From assembly GCA_035532535.1 (NCBI GenBank), contig DATKQT010000023.1, forward strand, positions 14,136 to 78,135: a stretch of DNA of 64,000 nt. Reading direction: 5' to 3'. This DNA comes from Palsa-739 sp035532535 (lineage in GTDB: Bacteria; Actinomycetota; Thermoleophilia; Gaiellales; Gaiellaceae). Shown one piece after another: positions 8,849 through 16,036 of this stretch (the first letter of the stretch is position 1; each line of letters begins with the position of its first letter). The translations under genes were made by a program, and so were the position numbers. A model generated the notes under the pieces. That model saw only the letters and a list, made by a program, of their open reading frames with translations. It was not told the DNA's origin and made no database searches.

Positions 8849-10006
8849 TTACGCGACTGTTACGTACTTGCCGTTTTCGATCTTGAAGATGTGGAACTTG
8901 GCGCCCGCGACGTCACCGTTGGCGGTCAGCCTCATCGGGCCACCAAGGATGGTCGACTTGAGGGACACCTTGAGGACGTCCTTGCGGACTTCCGCGCGGC
9001 TGATCTTGCCGTCCTTGCACGCCTTCGTGATCGCGGTGGCGTACATCTGCGCGAGCACGTAGTTCGGCGCGCCGAACGGGCTCGTTGCGCCCGGGAACTG
9101 CTTGTGGAACGCATTCACGATGGACGCATCGACCGGGATCGTGGTGACGTCCGGGGCGAAGAACGAGATGTAGCTCCCGTTGACGGTGAACTTCGAGGAG
9201 TCGAAGGTGCCGTCGCTGCCGAACGCGATCGCGGTCTTGCCCTGCGCCTGCAACTGCTGCGCGAAGAGCTGGGCCTCGGAAGCGACCTGGAACGGCAGGA
9301 ACACGACCTTCGTGCTCGAGGTGACCTTGGCGATAAGCGACGAGAAGTCGGTTGCCTTCTGGCTCACCGACTCGCGGTCGACCTTGACGCCCTTGCCCGA
9401 CAGCGCCTGACCGACGATGTCGGCGAGGCCGGTCGAGTACGACTCCTGGTCGTCGACGACCATGACGGAGCTGCCGGACGTCACGCCCAGGTTGGAGAAC
9501 ATGTAGTTCGCATCCGTCGGTCCCTGGACACCGTCGTTCGGAACGTCGCGGAAGAAGTAACCCTTCCAAGCGCCCCCGGTCAGCGAGACCCGCGTCGCCG
9601 ATCCTGACGCGAAGGCGAGACCCGCCTTGCGGAAGATCGGTGCGACTGCCTGCACCTCATCGCTCCCGGCCGGGCCGATGACGCCCATCACCGACGCATT
9701 GGATGCGAGCGCCTGCGCGGTCGTCGATGCCTTCGACGGGTCGAGCTGCGTGTCCTCCTGCACGAGGTGGAGCTTCAGCTTGTGGGTCTTGTTCCACCGC
9801 GTGACGTAGAACAGCGCCCAATGCAGCTGATCGCTGCCGATCGAGCCGGCGGGGCCGGTGATCGGAGCTTGCATGCCGATCGACACGCCTTTCGAGCACG
9901 ATGCCGTGGCCGCCGCCTGCGCTGTCGGACGCGCGGCCGCGGCGGACACGATCGCGAGCACCACCGTCGTGGCGGCGATCGCAATCAGTCCAAACTTTCT
10001 GACCAT
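8849..10006 (-). CDS. livK: ABC transporter periplasmic substrate-binding protein, LivK type (Peripla_BP_6)
   Basis: The 385-aa secreted protein has a signal peptide (MVRKFGLIAIAATTVVLAIV, cleavage likely near AAA-RPTAQA). No convincing lipobox is seen. The mature part has the type I binding-protein fold: GMQAPITGPAGSIG at the start, GVIGPAGSDEVQAVAPIF and GVQGPTDANYMFSNLG. It captures the substrate outside the membrane for LivHMGF. The ATG at 10006 is fixed by a strong Shine-Dalgarno (AAGGAGGG) 7 nt upstream. It is the first gene of the operon that continues into the molybdenum hydroxylase. Confidence 0.92.
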   Translation of the reverse strand: MVRKFGLIAIAATTVVLAIVSAAAARPTAQAAATASCSKGVSIGMQAPITGPAGSIGSDQLHWALFYVTRWNKTHKLKLHLVQEDTQLDPSKASTTAQALASNASVMGVIGPAGSDEVQAVAPIFRKAGLAFASGSATRVSLTGGAWKGYFFRDVPNDGVQGPTDANYMFSNLGVTSGSSVMVVDDQESYSTGLADIVGQALSGKGVKVDRESVSQKATDFSSLIAKVTSSTKVVFLPFQVASEAQLFAQQLQAQGKTAIAFGSDGTFDSSKFTVNGSYISFFAPDVTTIPVDASIVNAFHKQFPGATSPFGAPNYVLAQMYATAITKACKDGKISRAEVRKDVLKVSLKSTILGGPMRLTANGDVAGAKFHIFKIENGKYVTVA

Positions 10007-10012
10007 CGAGTT

Positions 10013-10021
10013 ACCCTCCTT
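10013..10021 (-). promoter_or_regulatory. strong ribosome binding site of livK
   Basis: AAGGAGGGT on the minus strand sits about 7 nt before the livK ATG. It decides the start over the longer in-frame reading that continues into the divergent gene. It is one of the strongest SD matches in the window, consistent with high output of a binding protein. Confidence 0.8.
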
Positions 10022-10136
10022 GTGGATGTCCCCGGTATAGACGTGCGAGCGTCGTGACTGTTTGCCCAGCACGATCCACGGGGCCACGACTGTAGCCGCT
10101 TTTAGAAGGTTCGCACAGGTGTACGCTGGGTCGACG

Positions 10137-10814
10137 ATGCGCTGGTGCGTCCAATCAGACGAGGAAAACCTTCTGTTCGGGACCGACCGCGGCTGCGCCG
10201 AGTTCGAGCAGCGGGTTCTCCGATTCGACGGAGCCGGAGCCGGGGCCGGCGAAGCCGTCCCGGCCGACGACGAGGTGCTGTACGTCCTGGCCGGGCGCGG
10301 GAGCGCGACCATTGCCGGTCAACCGACAAACCTCGTTCCAGGCACAGCGGTGTACGTCGCCGCCGGGTCGAGCTGGAGTGTTGACAACGCCGAGGAGCTC
10401 GAACTCCTTTCCGTCCTCGTCCGCGATCCGCTTCCGGCGAACGGTGTCCGCTACGCCGTTGTCGGAGTCGAGGAGGTCGAGGCGGGCGAGGCGACCGCGG
10501 GCCGAATGTTCCGCATTCTCGTCCCCTGCCCGTCGGCGACGCAGTTCGTCGGGTACATCCCGCCCGGGCGCGCGCCGGATCACTACCACCGCTACGACGA
10601 GGTGGTCTACGTCCTGCAGGGGAACGGCGCGCTGCACATCGGCAGCGAGTCGACGGAATTGCGGGCAGGCTCGTGCATCCATCTGCCGGCGAAGCTCGTG
10701 CACTCGCTCGAGAATCACGGGCCGGACGAGATGCAGGTGCTCGGCGTCTTCCGGCCGGCGGGCTCGCCGGCCGAGGCCTACTACCCCGACGGTACTCCCG
10801 CCCTCCAGTACTGA
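10137..10814 (+). CDS. two-domain cupin protein
   Basis: The 225-aa protein has two cupin barrels. The N-terminal barrel (about residues 20-105) has lost the metal histidines (PADDEVLYVLAGRGSATIAG). The C-terminal barrel keeps the metal set: PDHYHRYDEVVYVLQGNG and, later, LPAKLVHSLEN. Only one active site is expected. The layout resembles ureidoglycine aminohydrolase-like and gentisate-type bicupins, but no specific activity can be assigned. It is divergent from the livK operon with 130 bp between starts. The ATG at 10137 is preferred over an in-frame ATG at 10062. Confidence 0.75.
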   Translation: MRWCVQSDEENLLFGTDRGCAEFEQRVLRFDGAGAGAGEAVPADDEVLYVLAGRGSATIAGQPTNLVPGTAVYVAAGSSWSVDNAEELELLSVLVRDPLPANGVRYAVVGVEEVEAGEATAGRMFRILVPCPSATQFVGYIPPGRAPDHYHRYDEVVYVLQGNGALHIGSESTELRAGSCIHLPAKLVHSLENHGPDEMQVLGVFRPAGSPAEAYYPDGTPALQY

Positions 10815-11260
10815 TGCCGCAGATCGAACGCAGCGCCCAGCTCGTCTGGGAGGGAAACGTCGCCCGCGGGATCGGGAGCATCAGCGCCGGCACGGGCGCG
10901 TTCGCCGATCTCGGCTTCTCGCTCCCCACGCGCATCGGGCAGCCGGAAGGGAAGACGAGCCCCGAGGAGCTGCTCGCGGCTGCGCACGGCGGATGCATCA
11001 CGATGTCGCTCGCGAGCGAGCTGACGCAGGCGGGAACGCCGCCCGGACGACTGGACGTCTCGTGCCGCGTCGTCATGGACGAGGTCGAGGGCCGCGGCCA
11101 TCAGATCGTGGCCTCGCACGTCGACGCAGTCGTCGACGCGGACGGCCTCGACGACGCCGGTCTGCGCGAGGCATTCGCGAAAGCCGACAAGGGCTGCCCG
11201 TTCTCGCAGCTGTTGCGCGCGGCCGGCGTCGAGCTCCACCTCAGCGCCCGCAGGGCGTGA
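10814..11260 (+). CDS. OsmC/Ohr family peroxiredoxin
   Basis: The 148-aa protein shows both redox cysteines of the OsmC fold, in HGGCITMSLA and in KGCPFSQLL. OsmC proteins reduce organic and lipid hydroperoxides. The sequence TSPEELLAAAHGGC is diagnostic for the OsmC rather than the Ohr branch. Its ATG shares one base with the cupin stop (TGATG), so the two are co-translated. Confidence 0.9.
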   Translation: MPQIERSAQLVWEGNVARGIGSISAGTGAFADLGFSLPTRIGQPEGKTSPEELLAAAHGGCITMSLASELTQAGTPPGRLDVSCRVVMDEVEGRGHQIVASHVDAVVDADGLDDAGLREAFAKADKGCPFSQLLRAAGVELHLSARRA

Positions 11261-11766
11261 CCCTCGGCGAGCTCGCAGCCGCGCGGCGAACGCACAAGGC
11301 GTTCGGCCCCGAGCCCGTACCGCGCGAGACGCTCATCGAGCTGCTCGGCCTCGCGCGGCTCGCACCGAATCATCACCTGACGCAGCCGTGGCGCTTTCGC
11401 GTGCTCGGGGCGGAGTCGCTCGCGCGCGTGAAGGACGTAGCGGGACCTGCCGAGGCGCAGAAGCTCGATCGCGCGCCGACGCTCGTCGTCGTCTCCGCGG
11501 CGCTCACCGGCGATCTCGTGCAGGACGAGGAGGACGTCTGCGCGACCGCAGCCGCAACGATGCTCGTCCTGCTCGGCGCGACCGAACGCGGGCTCGCCTC
11601 CTACTGGCGCACGCCGAGCGTCCTGCGGACGGCGCGCGGTCGCGCTGCACTCGGCATCGCGCGCGGCGAGCGGGTGCTCGGCCTCTTGCACTTCGGCGCG
11701 CCGGCGCGCGATCCGGCGCCGCGCGAACGCGAGCCGGTCGAGACGTACGTCGAGTTTCTTGCTTAG
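11257..11766 (+). CDS. nitroreductase-family flavoprotein
   Basis: The 169-aa protein is compact for the family (usually 180-220). FMN-phosphate contacts are suggested by AARRTHKAFGPEPVPRE and LAPNHHLTQPWRFRVL. The C-terminal LGLLHFGAPA matches the usual GhhxhG end. The family does NAD(P)H-dependent two-electron reductions; the substrate is not predictable. The GTG start at 11257 lies in a GTGA overlap with the osmC-like stop. Its own stop overlaps the convergent aquaporin stop in TTAG. Confidence 0.85.
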   Translation: MTLGELAAARRTHKAFGPEPVPRETLIELLGLARLAPNHHLTQPWRFRVLGAESLARVKDVAGPAEAQKLDRAPTLVVVSAALTGDLVQDEEDVCATAAATMLVLLGATERGLASYWRTPSVLRTARGRAALGIARGERVLGLLHFGAPARDPAPREREPVETYVEFLA

Positions 11767-12440
11767 CTCTCGGCTGCGCTGAGCTGGAGCGGGCGCAGGT
11801 AGAGCCGGTCGTAGCCGACGGCGGCGATGACTGCGCCGAGCGCCGGGCCGAGGTAGTAGATCCAGCCCTGAGCCCAGAAGTTGCCGATCAGCTCGGGGCC
11901 GAACGCACGCGCCGGGTTCATCGCCGCGCCGGTGAGCGGGCCGCCGACGAAGACGTCCATCGTGATCGTGAGCCCGATCGCGAAGCCGGCGATGGACTTG
12001 AAAGCACCGCGCGGGTCGACGGCGGTGGCGAAGACGGCGATAACGAGGAAGAAGGTCATGATTGCCTCGAGGACCAAGCCGCGACCCGCACCGAAGTGAG
12101 ACGCGCTCGGAATGGCGCCGCCGAACGCTGCTCGATGGACGAGCCAGCGAAGGATGCCCGCCGCGACGACGGCCCCACCGAACTGCGCGATCCAGTAGAT
12201 GACCGCGAGCCGCGGTGTGATGCGTCGCGTGCTGAGGAACCCGAGCGTGATCGCCGGGTTGAACAGCCCGCCCGAGATGTGGCCGAAGTTCGAGACCATG
12301 ATCCCGATGGCAAGACCGTTGGCGAGGGCGACGGCGACGATGTCGTTGCCGGAGATCGCGCCGGCGCCTCCGCCGATGAAGATGAGCGTGAACGTCCCGA
12401 TGAACTCGGCAACACCTCGCCGGAGAACGCTCTCCTCCAT
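11763..12440 (-). CDS. aquaporin/glycerol-facilitator family channel (MIP)
   Basis: The 225-aa protein has six membrane spans and both NPA boxes: GHISGGLFNPAITLG near residue 60 and GAAMNPARAFGPEL near residue 180, including the conserved histidine and arginine. It passively conducts water and/or small solutes. AqpZ-like and glycerol-conducting types cannot be separated by eye. The start codon has no clear SD; a TACCCT hexamer 8 nt upstream may be a -10 box giving a very short leader. Confidence 0.92.
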   Translation of the reverse strand: MEESVLRRGVAEFIGTFTLIFIGGGAGAISGNDIVAVALANGLAIGIMVSNFGHISGGLFNPAITLGFLSTRRITPRLAVIYWIAQFGGAVVAAGILRWLVHRAAFGGAIPSASHFGAGRGLVLEAIMTFFLVIAVFATAVDPRGAFKSIAGFAIGLTITMDVFVGGPLTGAAMNPARAFGPELIGNFWAQGWIYYLGPALGAVIAAVGYDRLYLRPLQLSAAES

Positions 12441-12481
12441 CGTCGCGGAGGGTAGGCGCCCGATCGGACGGAGCAGCTACG

Positions 12482-12649
12482 GTGAACAGCGTGGCCGAGT
12501 CGTTCGACGTGGAGTGCCCGCACTGCCACAAGTCGTTCGCGGCCGAACTGCTGGAAGGCGCCGCCGCGCGGTATCGCGGCTTCAAGTGCCCGCATTGCAA
12601 GCTCTTCGTGCCGGCTGAGCGCGCCGAATCGAAGAAAGAGAACGACTAG
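12482..12649 (+). CDS. small zinc-ribbon protein (55 aa)
   Basis: The open frame starts at GTG 12482 with a GGAG element 8 nt upstream; an alternative GTG lies at 12491. Two CPHC knuckles (ECPHCHKSF and KCPHCKLF), about 27 residues apart, make a single zinc ribbon, followed by a charged tail ending SKKEND. The role is unknown; such mini-ribbons bind nucleic acid or act in protein assembly. The stop overlaps the convergent sigma-factor stop in CTAG. Base composition and frame usage match neighbouring real genes. Confidence 0.7.
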   Translation: MNSVAESFDVECPHCHKSFAAELLEGAAARYRGFKCPHCKLFVPAERAESKKEND

Positions 12650-13749
12650 CTGACGGCGTCCCGGAGTGCCTGCGCCTCCGGAAGATGCTCGAGCTTCTTC
12701 AGCGTGTTGTTCTCGATCTGACGGATGCGTTCGCGCGTGACGCCGAAGGCGCGGCCGACTTCCTCGAGCGTCCGCGGCGGGCCGCCGCGGAGACCGAAGC
12801 GAAGCTCGATCACCTGACGCTCGCGCAGCGGGAGGGCGCCGAGCGCGCTCTCGATGTCCTCGCGGCGCAGCGAGAGCTGCGCGGTGTCGAACGGCGATTC
12901 CGCCGTCTCGTCCTGGACGAAGTCGCCCAGCGCCGACTCTTCCTCCTCGCCGATCGGCTTCTCGAGGCTGACGGGGAGTTGCGCCATGCGCAGGATCTCG
13001 CGCACTTCTTCCGGCGTCATCTCCAGCTCCTCGGCGATCTCCTCGGCGTTCGGCTCCCGCCCGAGGCGCTGTACCAGCTGGCGCTCGATGTGCACGACCT
13101 TGTTCAGCTTCTCGACCATGTGCACGGGGATGCGGATCGTCCGCGCCTTGTCCGCGATCGCGCGCGTGACCGCCTGACGGATCCACCACGTCGCGTAGGT
13201 CGAGAACTTGTAGCCCTTGCGGTAGTCGAACTTCTCCACGGCGCGGATGAGGCCGAGCGAGCCTTCCTGGATGAGATCGAGGAACGAGAGGCCGCGGCCG
13301 AGGTAGCCCTTCGCGATCGAGACGACGAGGCGCAGGTTCGCCTCCGTCATCTGCGTCTTCGCGCCCATGTCGCCGCGCTCGATGCGCTTCGCGAGCGACA
13401 CCTCCTGGTCGGCGGTGAGCAGCTGCACCTTGCCGATCTCGCGCAGGTAGAGGCGCAGCGAGTCGAGCGAGGGCTCGACGGTGAGATCGAGCTTCGGCGC
13501 CGCGGCTGCCTTGTCGTCCTCCGGCTGCGGCTGCTCGTGGGGCGGCGTCTTGTGCTGCTCGCCCTCCATCAGCTCGATGCTGTGCTCGATCAGATACGTA
13601 TAGAAGTCCTCGACCTGCTCTTTGGTGAGCTCGACGTCCTCGAGCGCGTTGACGATCTCGTCATAGGTGAGAAAGCCCTTCTCCTGTCCTTCGGCGACGA
13701 GCTTCTGGAGCTCTTCGACCTCGGGAAGCGAGATATCAACGGTGAGCAC
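12646..13749 (-). CDS. rpoD: principal RNA polymerase sigma factor (RpoD/SigA type)
   Basis: The 367-aa protein has region 1.1 (about residues 8-60), an acidic/proline linker, region 1.2-2 (DSLRLYLREIGKVQLLTADQ; NLRLVVSIAKGYLGRG; FSTYATWWIRQAVTRAI), region 3 and region 4 (LPLRERQVIELRFGL; TLEEVGRAFGVTRERIRQIE). Presence of region 1.1 and the full set marks it as the housekeeping sigma. The GTG start at 13749 has GGAGG at 13758-13762. A good -35/-10 pair lies about 85 nt upstream. Confidence 0.93.
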   Translation of the reverse strand: MLTVDISLPEVEELQKLVAEGQEKGFLTYDEIVNALEDVELTKEQVEDFYTYLIEHSIELMEGEQHKTPPHEQPQPEDDKAAAAPKLDLTVEPSLDSLRLYLREIGKVQLLTADQEVSLAKRIERGDMGAKTQMTEANLRLVVSIAKGYLGRGLSFLDLIQEGSLGLIRAVEKFDYRKGYKFSTYATWWIRQAVTRAIADKARTIRIPVHMVEKLNKVVHIERQLVQRLGREPNAEEIAEELEMTPEEVREILRMAQLPVSLEKPIGEEEESALGDFVQDETAESPFDTAQLSLRREDIESALGALPLRERQVIELRFGLRGGPPRTLEEVGRAFGVTRERIRQIENNTLKKLEHLPEAQALRDAVS

Positions 13750-13834
13750 CTTGGCGACCTCCGGCTGCTTGTGGTTTGAACAGCGTCCGGGCCGGTTCCC
13801 CCTCGTCCGCCGGCCTCACCTCGAAGTGGACCGG

Positions 13835-13863
13835 ATAGTAGTTCGGAGTTACAGGTTCGTAAA
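13835..13863 (-). promoter_or_regulatory. candidate promoter of the principal sigma-factor gene
   Basis: On the minus strand TTTACG and TACTAT are separated by 17 bp, a reasonable sigma-70 promoter. It lies within the gap between the asparaginase gene end and the sigma-factor start. This would give a 5' leader of about 80 nt. Confidence 0.45.
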
Positions 13864-13868
13864 GAACT

Positions 13869-14750
13869 TCAGGAAGCAACTTTGCACTCCCCCACGAGCT
13901 CGTTTCTGCTATTGCGGACCGGGGTGACCGCCAGGTCGGCGAGGTCGATCCCGAGCGGAGCGAGGAACGCGGCGAGCGCAGGCTGGAGTGGTCGGGAGGA
14001 TCCGTCCTCGCACTTGAGCGCGATGCCGAGGTGGTTTTCGTCTGCGGCGCAGAGGAGGCCTTCGGCTCCGCCCTTGGCAAACCAGCCGGGCGCACGCCGC
14101 ATGAGATGGAAGTCGGCGCCGTCCGGGCCGCCGACGAGATCGGGGCGTGCGCGCACGGCTGCGGAGACGCGGTCGCCGGCCGGCAGATGCGGGAGACGAG
14201 CGAACGCGTGCGCCATTCGTTCGAGCGGGAACGCGAAGGTGACGACGCCGCACCCGTCGGTGCCGGTCGCGAGCGGTTCCGCTTCGGCGGCTTCGACGTG
14301 CGCGGCGAGCGCGGCTCGTTGGACCGGGTGGTCGGGGAGGCGGTAGCCCGCGGTCGGCCAGTCGTGCGCGCGGCAGAGGGCAAGCATGCCGGCGTGCTTG
14401 CCGGAACAGTTGTGAAAGACGCGCTGCGGCGGGCGGCCTTCCTGCAGGCCGACCTCGAGGTCGTCCTCCGTGGCGGGCGCCTTGGCGAGGAGCGCGCGGA
14501 CAGCGGCGATCTGGTCGTCCGTCGCGCGGTGCGAGGCGGAGGCGATGGCGAGATCGGCGTCGTCGAGGTCGTCGCGCGCGCGAGCGAGCGCCAGCGCCTG
14601 GATCGGCTTCGAGGACGAACGCATGAAGCAAACGAGGTGCGGATCGCCCGCAGCGGCCACGATCTCGCCGTCGCGGACGGCGACAGCGTGCACCCGGTGC
14701 CGCGCCTCGACCATCCCGTTCCGGCGCATCTCGACGACGATGGGCTCCAC
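13869..14750 (-). CDS. L-asparaginase II family (ReAV-type) amidohydrolase
   Basis: The 293-aa protein belongs to the asparaginase II family (the Rhizobium etli ReAV type, unrelated to E. coli AnsB). The SxxK catalytic element is in FMRSSSKPIQA. The zinc/catalytic cluster is HNCSGKHAGML plus the later GTDGCGVV cysteine. It hydrolyses L-asparagine to aspartate and ammonia. The GTG start at 14750 is only 17 bp from the left repeat of the neighbouring REP element, and no SD is obvious. A REP insertion here could have displaced its original promoter. Confidence 0.85.
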   Translation of the reverse strand: MEPIVVEMRRNGMVEARHRVHAVAVRDGEIVAAAGDPHLVCFMRSSSKPIQALALARARDDLDDADLAIASASHRATDDQIAAVRALLAKAPATEDDLEVGLQEGRPPQRVFHNCSGKHAGMLALCRAHDWPTAGYRLPDHPVQRAALAAHVEAAEAEPLATGTDGCGVVTFAFPLERMAHAFARLPHLPAGDRVSAAVRARPDLVGGPDGADFHLMRRAPGWFAKGGAEGLLCAADENHLGIALKCEDGSSRPLQPALAAFLAPLGIDLADLAVTPVRNSRNELVGECKVAS

Positions 14751-14766
14751 GCGGCAAGGCTAACGG

Positions 14767-14789
14767 GGACACGGCCGGTACCAGGTACC
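14767..14789 (+). repeat. left REP-like inverted repeat
   Basis: GGACACGGCCGGTACC followed by AGGTACC. The CGGTACC/GGTACCG arms can fold back on themselves. It matches the reverse complement of 15417-15439 with one mismatch. It lies directly upstream of the asparaginase start. Confidence 0.8.
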
Positions 14790-14853
14790 GATACGAAGTC
14801 GTCACAGACCTCAGACACACGCGTTGACATCGAGCGGTCATCGTCGGAACACG

Positions 14854-15411
14854 ATGCCCCGCCCTCCGCGAGACACGGCGCCGGGAACATTCCACGTCTA
14901 CACGCACTGCGTCTGGGGAGTCCCGATGCTCTATCGGGACGACCTCGACAGGCTCGAGTTCCTCCGCCATCTCGCACTGGCATCGGCTCGCCCCGAGTGG
15001 AGCTGCTCGGCCTTCTGCCTCATGGGCAGCCACTACCACCTCATCGTCGATGTGGGCGACTACGTTCTCCCTGCCGCGATGCACGCGCTGAACCTCGCTT
15101 ACGCCCGCGCGTTCAATCAGCGGCACACGCTCCGAGGGCACGTCCAATTCGACCGCTATGGAGCGAGGCGAATCGCGGACGAAGATGACCTCCTAACGCG
15201 ATACGCCTACGTGGCGAACAACCCTGTCAGAGCAGGTCTGTGCCAGAACCCGGCCGATTGGCCCTGGAGCAGCTTCGCCGGCACGGTCGGGCTCGCTCCG
15301 ACGCACTCGTTCGTCGACCCCTCGCAGGTCCTGGCGTGCTTCGACTGGCCCGCGGTCGACCCACGGGTTGCGCTCCGCCGACACGTTGAGTTGAGAAGTC
15401 GCCACACCTAA
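14854..15411 (+). CDS. REP-associated tyrosine transposase (Y1_Tnp family)
   Basis: The 185-aa protein is the size of TnpA_REP enzymes. The HUH motif is in MGSHYHLIVDV (His-x-His with hydrophobic flank). The catalytic tyrosine is in the helix around LTRYAYVANNPVRAGL, a segment diagnostic of this family. RAYTs cut and rejoin single-stranded REP DNA and are usually domesticated single-copy genes. The ATG at 14854 gives the typical start PRPPRDTAPGTFHVYTHCVWG. The reading frame is intact. The stop codon falls inside the right-hand direct repeat. Confidence 0.88.
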   Translation: MPRPPRDTAPGTFHVYTHCVWGVPMLYRDDLDRLEFLRHLALASARPEWSCSAFCLMGSHYHLIVDVGDYVLPAAMHALNLAYARAFNQRHTLRGHVQFDRYGARRIADEDDLLTRYAYVANNPVRAGLCQNPADWPWSSFAGTVGLAPTHSFVDPSQVLACFDWPAVDPRVALRRHVELRSRHT

Positions 15412-15416
15412 GTCCG

Positions 15417-15439
15417 GGTACCTGGTACCGGTCGTGTCC
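15417..15439 (-). repeat. right REP-like inverted repeat
   Basis: The reverse complement reads GGACACGACCGGTACC followed by AGGTACC, matching the left repeat at 22 of 23 positions. It starts 5 bp after the transposase stop and ends 31 bp before the -35 box of the next gene. Confidence 0.8.
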
Positions 15440-15470
15440 TGTGTGGAGGGGTCCCTGGAGCAGGATGTTC

Positions 15471-15505
15471 TTGCGAACGGACGGCGGGTGCCGTATGTTC
15501 GGGAT
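15471..15505 (+). promoter_or_regulatory. leaderless promoter of the ArsR-family gene
   Basis: TTGCGA (15471-15476) and TATGTT (15494-15499) have a 17-bp spacer. The GTG start at 15506 follows the -10 box by six bases, so transcription should begin at the start codon. This arrangement fixes the start and argues against longer in-frame readings from 15434. Confidence 0.7.
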
Positions 15506-16036
15506 GTGCCAACCGTTCTCGATTACGACGCTCCCGAGTCGCTCGTCGTCGCTGCGCCCGAGCAGCTCAAGGCGCTCGCCGACCAGGTGCGCGCGGCGAT
15601 CATCGCCCTGCTCCGCGAGCGGGCGTACTCGACACAGGAGCTGGCGAAGGAGCTCGGGATTCCAAAAGGCACCGTCGGCCACCACCTGAAGGTGCTCGAG
15701 CGCGCCGGGCTCATCCACGTCGTGCGCACGCGGCAGGTGCGCGCCGTGACCGAGAAGTTCTACGGCCGGACGGCGCGGCTCTTCCTGTACAAGACCGAGG
15801 ACCCGGCGGACGCGCGCGCGATCGGGGTCGTCATGCTCCGGCAAGCGGCGGGCGAGCTCGAGCGTGCGCCGGAAGGCACGGGCCTCGGGCACACGAAGGC
15901 ATCGCTCACACAGAAGGACGTCGAACGCCTCGAGCGCCGCCTCAAGAAGTTGATGGAGGACTTCCGCGCCGCGGAGAGCCCGGACGGCGAGCCGTACGCG
16001 CTCGTCACTGCCATGTACCGGCGGCCCGATGCGTAG
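15506..16036 (+). CDS. ArsR-family helix-turn-helix transcriptional regulator
   Basis: The 176-aa protein has a winged helix at about residues 13-75: EQLKALADQVRAAIIALLRER, then YSTQELAKELGIPKGTVGHHLKVLERAGLI. The C-terminal half (about residues 80-176) is charged and helical and may bind an effector or dimerise. No metal-binding cysteine cluster is visible, so it is unlikely to be a metal sensor. Its stop overlaps the start of the MFS transporter gene by eight bases, suggesting that it controls export through that pump. Confidence 0.85.
   Translation: MPTVLDYDAPESLVVAAPEQLKALADQVRAAIIALLRERAYSTQELAKELGIPKGTVGHHLKVLERAGLIHVVRTRQVRAVTEKFYGRTARLFLYKTEDPADARAIGVVMLRQAAGELERAPEGTGLGHTKASLTQKDVERLERRLKKLMEDFRAAESPDGEPYALVTAMYRRPDA

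Larger units (their letters stand above)
14767..15439. mobile_element. REP-associated transposase (RAYT) element with inverted ends
   Basis: The 673-bp unit is bounded by 23-bp inverted repeats at 14767-14789 and 15417-15439, identical at 22 of 23 positions. Each contains a foldback core GGTACCAGGTACC. Just inside each end lies a direct repeat with consensus GAAGTCGYCACA (14795-14814 and 15395-15412). Between them sits one Y1 transposase gene. Hairpin plus short direct guide sequence is the architecture of REP sequences recognised by their own transposase. Confidence 0.75.

Noticed and set aside
14824..14829. Perfect TTGACA as a -35 box for the transposase gene
   Set aside because: No acceptable -10 hexamer occurs 15-19 bp downstream (GAACAC is there), so it is probably coincidental.
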